The notes under the pieces: model-generated
Databases searched by the model: none
The model's input: only the letters and a program-made list of their open reading frames with translations
Told to the model about the DNA's origin: nothing
In this document: piece after piece, positions 1 through 12,650 of the stretch
How positions within the stretch are numbered: the first letter of the stretch is position 1
How the letters are laid out: each line of letters begins with the position of its first letter
Source: Mitragyna speciosa
Taxonomy: Eukaryota; Streptophyta; Magnoliopsida; Gentianales; Rubiaceae
Length of the DNA stretch: 64,000 bases
Reading direction: 5' to 3'
Assembly (NCBI GenBank): GCA_024721245.1
Contig: CM045555.1
Coordinates: 6,386,001-6,450,000, forward strand
Program-made: the position numbers and the translations under genes

Positions 1-2299
1 AGGAAAATTAAAATGCATTGTTGTGTTTATTTGTTGGGAAAAGAGGATAGGTATTTGTAAAATGATTTTTAGAAAATATTGTACAAAAGACGTGAAATAC
101 TTTATTTTTTAAAGCAAATGAAAAGGGCCTAAAATGGGACTTTTGGAAATGCGACGGTTTTTGGGCCCGAAAATAGAGTCTAAAAAGGGTTTTTTAGTAA
201 AAAAGGAGTCGCCACTTGGTATTGAGTTTTGGTGTACCAAGTCACCCGAAAATATTTTACAAAAGGTAAGAAAATCAAGAATGATTTATTTAAAGAAATA
301 GTTTTTGGGAAAAAATATAAGAAAAATAAGAAAACCCTTTTAGACGACTCCAGGTCTTTGAAAAACAAGAGAAAAAGGTTCGGGGGTCACAGTTGAAGAA
401 AGGGAAGGCAAAGGCTTGCGCCTAAGGCACCCTTTCAACCTAGCCGAAACTAGTTGCGAGGTTTAGTCTAAATTTTCCTAATATAACCCTAAGATTTTAT
501 CACATTTGGATGCAACTATATGAATGCAAATCTAGTCCTAAAAATGGGTATCGTTAAGGGACACAATGTTCCATTGAAGTTTAGTCGGAATTATCGCATT
601 AATTGCGAAACCCGAATGTAGACCTCGACGGAGTCACGAGTATAGGTGCAAAAATGGAATGCAAAAGAAAAAGAAAATAGTAGTATAGATAGTAAGTGAA
701 CAAAGAAAGTAGGGATGCAACATAACGGGTACGGGAGACGAATAGACTCGTGACTAAATGTTTCTACTCACGGAGGGGGGAACGACATGTACGCCATCGC
801 TTCCCACGTGAGTAGATGACTATTTCTTAGTCAAAATCACGCAAATGACCTAAGATTCTATGTGTGGTGGAATCTAAATGTTATGTACTAAACATTTGTT
901 AAAAAAATAGATAGTAAGTGGTAACATATATATAAAAATTATACAAAAATGAAAAAGGCCTAAAAAAAGAAAAAAAAAAAGCGTGTGTAATGGTCATGAG
1001 ATGCACACAAAAAATGATCCTAATGCTAAAATGACCTAAAGGCTTAGCATTGGACTAGCCTACTTTCTAAAAATTCTCCGCTAGCGTTGGACTAGCGAAG
1101 AAAGTCGAAATGAACCACAACTAGCGTTGGACTAGTGTGGCGACGATACACATATATAATTAAAGCAAGTAAATAAATAAAGCATGTATTAAAGCAATAA
1201 TCACATAAAAGCAAATAATAGCACATAGGAGCACATAACACATAAACATGATATTCTAGATGCAAAATCCTAAAGAAAGCGGATAAAACACATAAGCACA
1301 TAGCACACATAGCACACAAAGCCCTAACTATTACACCGGAGAATAACCTAATTACAATCTAAAAATAGAAAAAAGAATAAAAGATATCCTATCTAACCTA
1401 TCTATTACACTTTCTATCTAAAATACATAGGCTTTAATTAAATAGATAAAACATAAACTTATCTATTACATTAATTATCTAAATACAAAGAATTTTGCTA
1501 AATAGAATATATTATCTATCTATTACATTTCTTTGAATAATCAAAAATTAAATTCGAGTAAATAATACGACATAAATAAATAAACACTCGCACATGGATA
1601 AAATTATAAGCACAAAGATGCATAAAACACATAGAAAAACACATAGGAGCACGTAAAAGCACATAAAGAATAATAAAAAAGGGTAATAGAGGTACCTCCT
1701 ATTCGAAGACCTGGTACAAATTGCTACTAAAATGAACAAACTTGTGAAAAATACCACTATTTAAATAAATAAACTACTAATTGAATAATTTCCTACCGAT
1801 CACTATGAACATACCACGATAATTCAAACAATCATAGCAATAATAAACAAAGTAAAAGAAAGAAAATAATGATAATAATAATTAATTATTTAGGAAGAAA
1901 AATGAAAATTGTTTAAGTAAAAATAAATAAGTAAATAGGTAAATAAAGCAAAACAACAAAAATAAAGAAATAATAATAATAGAAGATAAAATACAATAAT
2001 ATGTACTTAAACTTTTAACACCCCAAATAATGATTATTAAAATAACTAAAACGAAAATAAAGGAAACTAATTTGCACATTAATAAGACTAACAAGACCCC
2101 ATTTTAAAGCATTAATTATAAATTTGATAAAATAAAGAAAATGTGAAAAGAAATAATTTAAAGCTTTGAGGATTTAACTAATTTTAAATTTTTCTTTTTG
2201 CAAAAAATAAAATATTATAAGATTTGGATTAAAGGTGGAAATTTAGGCAATATTCTAAAGTAAAAATGTAATTTATGAGGAACAAAAAGGGTAAAATTA

Positions 2300-2950
2300 T
2301 AATTTCAAACCCTAATTAAGGTAATGACATAGTTTACAACAAATTTAAAAGCTAAAATGTAATTTTCAACAAGTATAATGCCCAAAAATAAAAAATTCCA
2401 GCAATATTTAAAGCCAAGAACACAATTTCAGCAAGCTTATTAAATAACACACAATTTACAGCAAACATTTAAAGGCAAAATTTCAAGTTTTAGCTATTTG
2501 GAGAGCAAAAATATAAATTCCAGCAACATTGGAGGACAATAAAGTAATTCCAGCAAAAATATAATGGCAAAATGAAATTCCAGCAAGGTTTAGGGGCAAA
2601 AATGCAAAATTCCAGCAACATGATGGACCAAATTGCAAATTCCAGCCATATTCAAAGACTATAATAGAATTCCAGCAACATTTTATGACAAAAATGGAAT
2701 TTCCAGCAATGTATAAGGGCCAAAATGCAATTTTCAGTAACATTTAAAGCCTAAAATATAATAAAAGAAAGCTTGGGAGGCAAAATTGCAATTTTCATAA
2801 ATATCAGAGGGTAAAAATGCAATTCCAGCAAAATCTAGGGGTCAGAATGTAATTACCTGAAAAATATAGGGGTCAAAATGAAAAATTAAAAACGTAGGGG
2901 GGCAAAATTATAATTATCTAAAAGTTGAGGGACCTAAATGCAATTAATCG
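2300..2950 (-). repeat. Degenerate tandem array of about 35-45 bp units in LTR copy 1
   Basis: A unit of the form AATTCCAGCAA followed by a short spacer and GGCAAAATG recurs more than a dozen times. On the minus strand the core reads TTGCTGGAATT. The same array occurs in the other LTR at about 12000-12650, so it belongs to the LTR family. Units differ in length and sequence, and stops are frequent except in one short repetitive frame, so it is not coding. Confidence 0.7.
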
Positions 2951-3244
2951 GGACCTAATCGCAAAGAAAATTAAATTATGGGGGTCAATCTACAATAAAC
3001 AGAAATTTAAATGCACCAGTCAAACATTTCCAGGGCCACAGTAGCATTAATGAAAATATAAGGACTATAAAATAAATACCTATTATTAATTAAAAATAAA
3101 TTAAAAAACTAACTAATCAAAACGACGTAGTTTTGAGTGAAACTACGTCAAAACGACGTAGTTTCACTAAAACTATTTTTTTTTTTTTTCGACTGACTTA
3201 GTTTTTTTTTTTTTTTTTTTCAGACGTTTTTCCCCCCCCCCCCC

Positions 3245-3560
3245 AGATTTCCTTTTTCTTTTTTTACTTTTCTTTCTTCTTTATTCTGTTTTCTCTCTTT
3301 CTTTCTTCTTCTCTTTCTTTCTTTCTTCCTTTCTTCCTTTCTTCTTCTTCCTTCTTTTCTCCGATCTGCTCTCCCTTTCTTTTTTTCTTTTTTTTTTTTC
3401 TCCTTTCTTCTCTTCTTTCCTTTTCTTCTTCTTCCTTCTTCCCTTTTCTCTTCCCCTTCCCTTTTCTTCTTTCCCCTACCCGATTTGCTCTTCCCTTTTT
3501 TTTTTTTTTTTTTTTTTGCCAATCTGCTCTCCTTCTCTCTCTTCTCTCTCTCTCTCTCTC
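3245..3560. repeat. Polypyrimidine tract inside LTR copy 1
   Basis: Almost pure C/T on the plus strand, with T-runs, a C13 run just before it (3232-3244) and (TC)n near 3540-3565. The equivalent place in the solo LTR holds a purine minisatellite instead. The Lys/Arg-rich open frame on the minus strand is a by-product of base composition. Confidence 0.75.
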
Positions 3561-3779
3561 TCTCTATATCTTACTCTCGGCCGGATTCCTTTTTTCGGTT
3601 TTCTTTTTCCTTTTTTTTTTTTTTTAGATTTTCTATTTCAATGATAAATAAATAAATAAATAAAAATAAAAATTAAAAGCAATAGGAAGAATTTTACCTG
3701 GAATAGAAGCTTTGGTGTATTGCTGTTGCTGTTGCTGTCGTTTGTTGTTTGTTGTTTGTTGATTGAATTTTTTTTTCGA

Positions 3780-4560
3780 AACTTGCAAGTGTGTGTTGTG
3801 CGTGTGTTTTTGTGAATGCAGGTGAGTATGTGTTGTGCGTGTGTTCTGTGTGTGTGTTCTGTGTGTGCAATTCTGAATGCAGGTGAGTGTGTGTTGTGCG
3901 TGTGTTCTGTGCAGGTGTGCTTGAATGTTTGTGTGTCTGTGAGTGTGTGTTTGGACTGATGAAGTGTATGTGTTGTGCGTGTATTTGTGTGTGATTGCAG
4001 GTGAGTATGTCTGTGAGTGTGGTGAAAGTGCAGGGGTGTGTGAGTGTGTGTTTTTGTGAATGCAGGTGAGTATGTGTTGTGCGTGTGTTCTGTGTGTGTG
4101 TTCTGTGTGTGCAATTCTGAATGCAGGTGAGTGTGTGTTGTGCGTGTGTTCTGTGCAGGTGTGCTGTGTGTTGTGTGCAGCTGTGTGTGTGAATTCTTTG
4201 TGAATGTTTGGTCGTTTGAAGTGTTTTGTTTGTGTGTTGTGAATTGTATCTGTGTGCAGGGGAAGTGAGGGAAAAATGGTGGGGATGGTGAGTGAAGTGG
4301 TGTATGAGCCGTGAGTGTGTTGCAGAGAGTTTGGGAAGCAGGTGTGTGTTGTTCTGTGTCTGTGTATTGTGTTTTGCAGAGAAGGAGGGGAAAGCAGTGT
4401 GTGTTTGTGTGTATGTGTGTGATGTGCAGGGAGAGGGAGGGGAAGGCAGAGGGAGTGAGTGTGTGCAAAATGGTGACGGGAAAAATGGGAGTGCCGTGTG
4501 AGTGAGATGGTGAGGAATGAAAACTGGTGTCTGTGAGTGAAGAGGAAGAGAAAGAGGGGA
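3780..4560. repeat. GT-rich tract with a long internal direct repeat
   Basis: GT/CA-rich DNA in which a block of about 120 bp starting near 3803 recurs starting near 4046. The blocks share the string GAATGCAGGTGAGTATGTG and following sequence. Open frames in all three minus-strand frames give Thr/His-rich peptides, typical of CA repeats and not of a protein gene. Confidence 0.75.
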
Positions 4561-5621
4561 TGGTGAATCAAAAACAAAATCCCCCAAAATCTGGTAGGTT
4601 GAGTGCAAATTGGGGGGTGATGATGAGAAGAGGGATGGCCTGGGATGGAGTTTGCAGAAGCAAGCTGCTGTGTTTTTTTTTTTTTTTTATTTAAGCAGAA
4701 AAGAGAAAATAAAGAAAAATGAAAATAAAGGAAAATAAAATAAAACTACTTGAATTTTTTTTATTATAAATAAAAATAAAAATAAAAGAAAAGTGGAATA
4801 CAATATTATAAGAAGGAAAAGATAAAATTTAGTGTAACAAATTGAAGGTTAATTCAACATTATAAAAATACAACTTAAAATAAATACCAAATGGTTTTAA
4901 TAAAATAATAATAATTTTTTTTATTTTTTCATTTATTTATTATTATTATTATATATATATTTTATAAACATAAAATTTATAAAATGCTCATAGACAAAAT
5001 TCTCATAAAGAAAATCTTAAATAAAAAGTGCATTGGAAAACGTGACCTAAATATGACAAAAATTATAAAATTTATGAAAATTAATAAATGACAGCACACA
5101 AATTTTACACAACATATATTATCACATGAAGCACGTATATTATAATTTTCACTCAAAAATTTTGAAATTAACGCATTCTTGGGAAACGTGCCCTTAATAA
5201 ACAAAAAGATAAAAATTAAACAAATACTAAACGACCTCTAAAAATTATGAGATTTTTACAGAAAATTTATGAGTGTTCGAAATGCATATATAAAATTTTT
5301 CACTTGAAAATTCTCATAAAAATGGCGCATTGGAAAACGTGCCGTTGAATTAAAAAATACTAAAATTTTAAATAAATAATAAATGACTCCTAAAAATCAT
5401 TAAAATCATAAATAATGATAAAAATAGTAAAATCAATGTATTTAAGAAATAAAATAAAATAAACTAATATTTATATGGTGAAATTACCATTTTGCCCCTG
5501 ACACGACAAATTAGACGTAATATACACAAAAATTATAATTAGCCCCTAAAAATCATAATAACCCCTAAATAAAGTAATACGCATATTTTTATAAAATGTG
5601 TGTCAAAATTTGGTGTCTACA

Positions 5622-7623
5622 GATATAAGAAATATTGTTTTGCTACTTTAAAGAATAGGGGGAAAATTGTTAAACATGATATTGAAGGGTGTTAGTAGAA
5701 TTGTAGTACAACAGAACTTGTGAAAGTAAGACAACAAATTCAACACATTGCCGTAATTGGACATTTTGTTGATCTAATTAGGTGTTACAAAAGAATATGT
5801 TAAATTTTTGTAATGTCCCAACTCCACATTTAGAAGTTATAATTGCTGATGCTTAGTAAATGTTTTATCAAATGAGAAACTGAAAACAAGATATCTATCA
5901 TGGTGTTTCTTTTGTGACCTATAGTTTTATTTTTTATATCATAAGGTTTTATTTAGAACTTCTTCTGAACATAAAATTTTATGACCAAATTAAACTATAT
6001 GCTTTGATAACTTATCTCATCATAGAGTGTATCTTTTCTATAGTTTTTGGAGTTTGTATCTTTTGTATAGTTTTTGGATTTTGTTCTTTTTTAGTATTAA
6101 TATGAATAAATTTAGTAAAAACTAAAAAGACTTCATTTCATATAAGAGGAAGAGTTATAAGTTTGATCAAACAAATTATTTCTTAAAATAAGTTTTAGAA
6201 CTTTTCTTATTCAACTATCATGCATTCATGTAGTAGAATTAAATAGAAAAAGTAAATTCTATATGAGTAACAAAAAGAACTATAAATATAACTAAAAAAT
6301 ATTTCTTTAAATAAGTTTTTTTGTGAAGTTGAGAAGTAACTTAAATTTGTGCACCCAAAAAGATTAAAATAGTATCATAACATATATCTTGAATTTTTTT
6401 AAAAATAATTTACCATTTATCCAAGTAAGTTAGCATTGATATTCAGACATGTCAATGATATATTTTTAGGGATGTCTTATGCATTATGTTAATCAATTTA
6501 AAATAATATCAGTAAAAAGTTTAACACATTGTACCATCTGATGAACATTTTTTCCCCATGTAAATGAGTAAAAATAGTGGGATAAAAAAATAAAAGATGA
6601 ATAATACAAGGCAGTATGTTATTTATATAGGGAATAAATAATAACTGAGAAATTTTAACAAAATATTTATATTATCATGATAATACTATTTAAAATAAAA
6701 AATTTAAAAAAGGAAAGAGAAAAAGAAGTTGTAGAAGTCAGCATTAATTTGTAGGCAACCCGTCCAATTTAATTATTCATCATAAATTGTGGTCCCCATT
6801 TTTCTATTTTATATTTACAATTTAATAGAAAAATCCAAAACTTAAAGGACAAAGAGGAAGTTCCTTAAAAATTTCAAGGACAATTGGGCAATTAACAATT
6901 GGTAATTATAAGTAAATGCAATCGCGGTGGTGAAAACAGAAGATGGCGACATCCCCCTAAAGACCAACTTAAGTCTAAGCCAATCTACAAATGTGTTCTG
7001 AGCACCAACTCTCCTGCTTTTTTGGTTTTCGAAAGTATGCTTTCCCCAAAAGTCACAAGATTTAAAGTATGAAAAGCACATCAGCTGCAAGTTTGTCAAA
7101 CTGTTGCATTTCTCTAATTACACCATCTCCACCTTAATTACAATACAATCAACTTCATTATAGCTTCCAATTAAACTACAATCAATTTGGTTATACCACC
7201 AAAGCACTCAATTACAAAACAATCAATTTCATTATAACATAAAAGGACATTTTAGGCATATTTGAAACTTAACATCATAAAGTGCAAAGACTCTGTATCT
7301 ACTAAGACTAACCATACTTTTAAAGAAAAAATAGATAGATAGATAGATAGATAGATTAGAAAACATGATAGAAAAGTACCAGAATTGAGCCTAAACAAGC
7401 TTGTTCAAATTCAATTCGTTTGTGTCAAACAGGTCGAACTCGACCTCAATCTCAAATTTTGGATTTTCATTTAATGAGTTGAGTTCAAATCAAAATTTAG
7501 ACTCTTTTCATAATTGAGTTAGGTAAGACTTGTTCGATTGTTAATTAAGCACGAGTTTAAAGCTGAAATACCCAACTCTACTCGATTTGTTTACAATTAT
7601 ACTAAGAGTAACATGTGGATTCA
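5622..7623. other. AT-rich intergenic DNA between the two LTR copies
   Basis: No gene is recognised. Contains an (ATAG)n microsatellite at 7331-7357, and at about 7375-7615 a diverged stretch with GAGTTC/CTCGAC-type words that resembles the GAGCTC-rich hAT-like family seen intact at 45662-46837. Confidence 0.5.
7331..7357. repeat. (ATAG)n microsatellite
   Basis: Uninterrupted four-base repeat of about 6-7 units. Confidence 0.9.
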
Positions 7624-7740
7624 ACAACGAAGCGCAGTTTAGTTGGTAAGACATTTTACCTTGGGTCTATAGGTTCCGAATTCGAGTCACCAAGAGGGTA
7701 GGTAGAGTCCCACTGTTGATCTTTTTTTAAAAAAAATACA
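7624..7740 (+). mobile_element. tRNA-derived SINE-like sequence
   Basis: A box-A-like stretch (GCGCAGTTTAGTTGGTAAGA) is followed about 35 bases later by a box-B-like stretch (GGTTCCGAATTCGAGTC), then a short body ending in a T-run (GATCTTTTTTT). This order and spacing fit plant SINEs transcribed by RNA polymerase III. Target duplications were not found, so the exact ends are uncertain. Confidence 0.5.
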
Positions 7741-7858
7741 TAATTAATTAGGGTACACATGCCACTCTTTGCTAACATGAGTAATACCAAAAGAAAAAAA
7801 TATAATTAATCAAGGTACACATGTCACTCTTTGATAACATGAGTAATACCAAAAGAAA
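7741..7858. repeat. Tandem duplication, 62-bp period, two copies
   Basis: The segment starting TAATTAATTAGGGTACACAT at 7741 is repeated at 7803 with a few substitutions, each copy ending AATACCAAAAGAAA. Confidence 0.85.
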
Positions 7859-8126
7859 GGCGTAATATATGACCTGAAGCCATTAAGATGGGTCCAAGGA
7901 AGTATTTTAAGATTAAGAGTTCACATTGAATCACATAAATTGTAGCATGGCTATACCACTAATTGTTGTCCATAGTTACACGTGCAACTACATACAACGC
8001 CCTTTGCTACATAGTTTGGCACAGTAAAAATCTCTCATTTGATTGGAAGAGGCCAAGAAGATTAGCAATGTAGGAATATGGCACCAATTTATACCATATC
8101 ATATTCTCAATGCCATCTTTTCTAGT

Positions 8127-8275
8127 GCAACTCCAGTATCACCAATTAAGAATTGCCACATTGCATTCATGCTTTAGTGGTTATCTGACTCATCTTAATT
8201 GTGATAAATAAATATGCAAGGTGGCAAATCCTAATTGGTGGCACTTGAGTTGATACTGGGAATATGGCACTAAGG
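8127..8275. mobile_element. MITE-like inverted repeat
   Basis: The left arm has CCAGTATCACCAATTAAGAA and TTGCCACATTGCA. The right arm, reversed and complemented, has CCAGTATCAACTC, GCCACCAATTAGGA and TTGCCACCTTGCA. The arms enclose about 55 bp. GGAATATGGCAC occurs on both sides (8072 and 8262), but the true ends are not resolved. Confidence 0.45.
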
Positions 8276-8649
8276 ATCTGAACTAAAGTTATACACACTA
8301 TCACATAAAGGACAAAATTATTGCAAGTTGTATCTCGACTAGCTAAAGAAGAAAAAAAAATTTCCGATAGATGGTATGGCTGTGTTAAGACACTAATTCT
8401 TGCCCTTAATGGATTGGGATGGTGGGCACTACAATTGTCAATCCAATTGGACTATGTGACATACAACGTTGTCATAACATTGAAAAATAACACAAGTAAA
8501 TTGTCGAACTTTTTAACTTGAATGATGAAGAACACTATTAACACAACTTTTTAACACAAGTAAACATATACCCTCCATGATGAAGAACACCATTAAGAAC
8601 CTCATTTACAACTTATTATCCACATTATACATTTCTTTCCTTTTTGACC

Positions 8650-9927
8650 AAATACGGACCATGAATTGCAAATACGATTGGATCTACCAACCATATTTGC
8701 CCCTCATTCTATGTCAGGCTCTATACCTCAAGACGTAACATTTGTCATGCCTTACGCTAAGATAAGACACGTAGTTCATTGATCAAACCATCTAACATCC
8801 CAAGTATTACATAGATAGATACATAGCGTCTACCATAAGTATCCCATCATCCAACCCAACAACATTCAAGCCTTCAATTAGAATTCATGGCACCTACTAC
8901 AAGTATTAGAGACCCAAATCATATCATAACATAGCATAAACACAGTCTACCTACTACAAATACTAGAGTTCCAAATCACATCATGACATAGCATGAACAT
9001 AGTCAAACAATATAAGCAAAATCCACAACTAGGCATGACATCACTACCTTAATCATCTAGCTCCAAGAGCTAATGCAATCCTCCTCTACGAAGTCATCTG
9101 CCACTATGGATAAAAACAAATGAGTGAGTGATAAATCATCCAATAAGTAGCACAAATATCCCCTACGGGCTTGAGAGTTATAAATATACACATTTTTCCA
9201 AATAGACCTGAATTGAATAAGAATTCATAAGTACATGGCAAGTAATAGTTCATATCAATCCATACGACATAACATATAGACAAGTATGAGCTCGAGTAGT
9301 AAATTGATAATCGACCATGTATATCTAGTTGTTAACTTTGACCTGATTTACATAGTCATTGCTAACTTTCACTCATTCAGTCCGGTCATTAGAATAATTT
9401 CACTCGGTTAACGCGGTCATAATACCATATCACATTCAACAATTAAGGAACTAATCATGTCAATAATCAATCATTCAATAGCCCAACAACTTATCATTCA
9501 AGTAATCACATGGCACCACGTAGATTTATTCATAACAAAACAATAAAGTAATCACACTCAAGCCAATTTATACATAAACTAACTTTTTAAAATACATGGT
9601 TTACAAATATCATTTCCAAATCATAGAAGATACAAGCGCCACTTACCTTGGTCCAAACTAATTCAAACACTCCCAAAAAAAAAGAAGATCACCTTTTCAC
9701 CTAAAACATACAATCAAACACTCAATTATAGGTTAACTCCGTCAATTAATCCTAATAAAAGCTAAACTCTATACCCAAAACACAAAATGGAGTGAAAAGC
9801 TAAGAAAGGGGTGATTTGTAGGTGGGAGACTGATGACCTGCACCCGCGGATCCAACCAAGGTCACCTGCGGATGGCCAACAAAAGGTGAGCTATGGTGGC
9901 TGCTTTCCAGCCACGGGTGCAGTTGGA
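8650..9927. mobile_element. Older unclassified repeat, left of the nested solo LTR
   Basis: No open frame of note. The solo LTR splits a GC-richer patch: the words GCGGATCC, CCACGGGTGCAG before the insertion and GCTCACGGGCAG, GAGCCACGGGTGG after it (14533-14640) are similar in composition. This suggests the LTR landed in an older transposable element. Family not recognised; boundaries approximate. Confidence 0.3.
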
Positions 9928-9932
9928 CTTTG
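9928..9932. repeat. Left target-site duplication (CTTTG) of solo LTR
   Basis: CTTTG sits directly before the TGTAGACACC start of the LTR and recurs directly after its CAACA end at 14528-14532. A 5-bp duplication is what LTR-retrotransposon integrases generate. Confidence 0.85.
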
Positions 9933-11432
9933 TGTAGACACCAAATTTTGACACACCGTTCATAAGAAAATGTATTTTACCTCATTCGGGGATACTTTTT
10001 ATTTTTCAGGGGCTAATTATATTTTTGGATAAATTATGTCTAATTAGTTGTATTAGGGGCAAAAATAGTAATTTCACAGTGTAAATATTATTTTATTTTA
10101 GTTTATTTTTTTATATACATAATTTTACTGTTTTTATCATTATTTCTAATTTTAATGATTTTGTGGAGTCATCTAGTATTTATTTAAAATTTTAGCATTT
10201 TTTTTACTTAATGGCACATTTTCCAATGCATTCTTTTTATGAGAATTTTTCAAGTAAAATTTTTATGCATATTTCATATATTCATGAATTTTCTGTATAA
10301 ATTTCATGATTTTTAGAAATCGTTTAGTATTTATTTTAATACTTTACTTTTTTTCTATTAATTGCACATTTTTAATGTTATATTAATTTTTTGAATTTTT
10401 GCGGTAAATTTTATTTACTCATTTTTATAACTCTAAATTTTAGTATTTTTCTTATTGATTTTAAAGAATCTAAGTATATTTTATTTTATTTTATTTTATT
10501 CTATCTCATTTGTTTTTCTTTATTTTCCTTACAAAATTTTTCCTTAAAAAAAAAAAAAAAAGAGGCTGCCTGAACAACAGCAGCGTTGCTTCTGCTGTTG
10601 TTGCTGAAATGGCTGCTAGTCAGCCATACTTTCTGCCCCAAATTCCATCATTTCCCAGCCACCCTAGCAACACTCGTAGCCTCCCTACACTCATCATCTC
10701 CCTGCCAAGACTAATCACACCATTCCCTCACCTATTGCACTCTTGGCTAGATTTCATGGGATTTGGTCAAACTCTTTCCTTCAACTCTCACAACATCACC
10801 AAGACACACCGGCATACACACACAATTTCTCTCCCTCTCGGCTCTCATAGAACACAAAAACACACACTCATCTACACACAATTTCATCTGCACAACAATC
10901 ACAAAACAGAGTACACACCTTCTTCTCTCGGCTCTACCACAAACACAGATATCACACACGCACATTCATGCGCACATACACACACATTCACATATCAGTC
11001 AAAACACGCACAACAAAATCACATTCAAACACACCATACACAACCATCCACACGCACCACCATCACACCACCCATGGTGACCCAAAATTACAGCCCAAAA
11101 GAGTTTCTTTCTAACCCAATTTCAGTTACAAAATCACCAAATTATTACCTGCAAATCAAAAAAAAAAAAAAAGCTACAAACAACCAGGCCATTCCATCAA
11201 TCTCACTGGACGGACCGAAGCTCCACCACCAACAACGCTGCCACTTCCATAGAAGTCCACCATCACCGAATCTTCTTGCATCCAGGTACAACTTTTCTCT
11301 CTCAATTTTGTCTAATTAATATCTAGTATATGAGATTTTGTGTGGAACCTTGCTTGATTTGCGATTGATTGTATATGGGTTTAAAATATTAGGTAGTGTG
11401 ATTAGGGAATTCGGTTAGAAATAGAGAGGGAG

Positions 11433-11620
11433 GCCGAAGAGAGAGAGACCGAAGAGAGGGAGACTGAAGAGAGAAAGACAGAAGAGAGGGAGGCCGAAGA
11501 GAGAGAGACCGAAGAGAGGGAGGCCGAAGAGAGAAAGATAGAAGAGAGGGAGGCTGAAGAGAGAGAGACCGAAGAGAGGGAGGCCAAAGAGAGAGAGACC
11601 GAAGAGAGGGAACGAAGAGA
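11433..11620 (+). repeat. 15-bp minisatellite, about 12-13 units
   Basis: Successive 15-mers of the form ACCGAAGAGAGGGAG / GCCGAAGAGAGAGAG follow each other with few changes, in an alternating 30-bp higher-order pattern. It lies inside the solo LTR and is absent from LTR copy 1. The Ser/Leu-rich minus-strand frame is a shadow of the 15-bp period. Confidence 0.8.
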
Positions 11621-11999
11621 GAACAAAACCGAAGAGAAGAAAATTGAGGAGAGAACAAAACCGAAGAGAAAGAGGCCGAGGAGAGAGAGACCGACGAGAG
11701 AGAGAGAGCTGGAGAAGCAGTAAAAAAAAAAAAAAAAAAAGAAGTCTTAGGCAAAACTACGTCATTTTAGCATGAAACGACGTAGTTTTGGTTAGTTTTC
11801 TTTAGTTTTTTATTTTTATTATTTTCATCAGATTATATATATTTACATTTTGCCTCCTTAGGTTCTTAATTGTTTGATTATGCCCTTCAATACTTTTAGT
11901 TTACTTTATTTAAGTCCTTATTTATTTTAGTTGACCGTAGAATTTTGTAATTCCTTTCAATTATGTCCAAATTAATTGTAATATGGTTCTAATATGTCT

Positions 12000-12650
12000 G
12001 GAAATTGCAAGTTTATACCTCTAAGTTTGCTGAAATTGCAAATCTGTCCTTAAATCTTGCTGAAATTATGTTTTCACCCCCCTAGGTTTGCTCTAGCTTT
12101 CATTTTGACCCCTCATGCATTGCTGGAATTGTATTTTGACCCTAGAATATTGCTGAAATTGTATTTTTATCTTTGAATATTGCGAAAAATTGCAATTTAG
12201 TCCTTAAGTTTCGCTGGAATTTCATTTTTGATCCTTGAATGTTGCTGAAAATTTGATTTTGACCCTCCCTAGTTGCTGGAATTTTTACTTAGTCCCTTTA
12301 AGTTTGCTGGAAATTATGATTTTGTCATTATGTTTGCTGAAAATTATGTTTTGGCCCTAAAATATTGCTAAAAATTGCACTCTTACCCCATACTTAACTG
12401 GAATTTTTTTTAGTTTAGCCCAAATACTTGCTGTATTTTTTTAAGCTCTTAAACCTTGCTGGAATTTGTGTTCTTGCCCCGTAGTTTATTATAAATTGCA
12501 TTTTTTTTCTTTCTATGTATTGCTGGAAATTATTTTTGCTCCCATACTTGCAAAATTTTACATTTTTACTCCCTAGGCTTGCTCGAATTTTTTGTTTTGT
12601 CCCTTAGTTTGCTGGAATTTACATTTTTTCTGTAGGATATGGCCTTATTT
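12000..12650 (+). repeat. Degenerate tandem array of TTGCTGGAATT units in solo LTR
   Basis: Repeated blocks contain TTGCTGGAATT or TTGCTGAAATT followed by a T-rich stretch and a CCCTTA-type block, at roughly 35-45 bp spacing. This is the plus-strand counterpart of 2300-2950. Confidence 0.7.

Larger units (their letters stand above)
1..5621 (-). mobile_element. Very long LTR (gypsy, possibly Tat/Ogre-like), minus strand, cut by window start
   Basis: Read on the minus strand, this begins at 5621 with TGTAGACACCAAATTTTGAC and runs to the window edge. It matches the plus-strand copy at 9933-14527 in the same order: the TGTAGACACC start, ACGT-rich palindromes, an array of TTGCTGGAATT-type units, CTAG-bounded motifs and a hairpin near the 3' end. 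By alignment only about 25-30 bases of its 3' end lie outside the window. It is about 1 kb longer than the other copy because of a polypyrimidine tract (3245-3560) and a GT-rich tract (3780-4560). No protein domains are visible; open frames inside it are low-complexity. The gypsy Tat/Ogre assignment is inferred from LTR length and general resemblance, not from coding sequence. Whether it is a solo LTR or one end of a full element cannot be seen. Confidence 0.75.

Noticed and set aside
2483..2743. Cys/Trp-rich repeat peptide on the minus strand
   Set aside because: Shadow of the TTGCTGGAATT array; not conserved as a frame in the other LTR copy.
3220..4608. Long open frames on the minus strand (Lys/Arg-rich and Thr/His-rich, up to 314 codons)
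   Set aside because: They follow the polypyrimidine and GT repeats in several overlapping frames at once, which is a base-composition effect.
10510..11319. 269-codon plus-strand frame in the solo LTR
   Set aside because: Low-complexity CA-rich sequence inside a defined LTR, with no domain and an equivalent region in the other copy that does not preserve the frame.
11389..11754. Ser/Leu/Pro repeat protein on the minus strand
   Set aside because: A direct consequence of the 15-bp minisatellite, which keeps any frame open.
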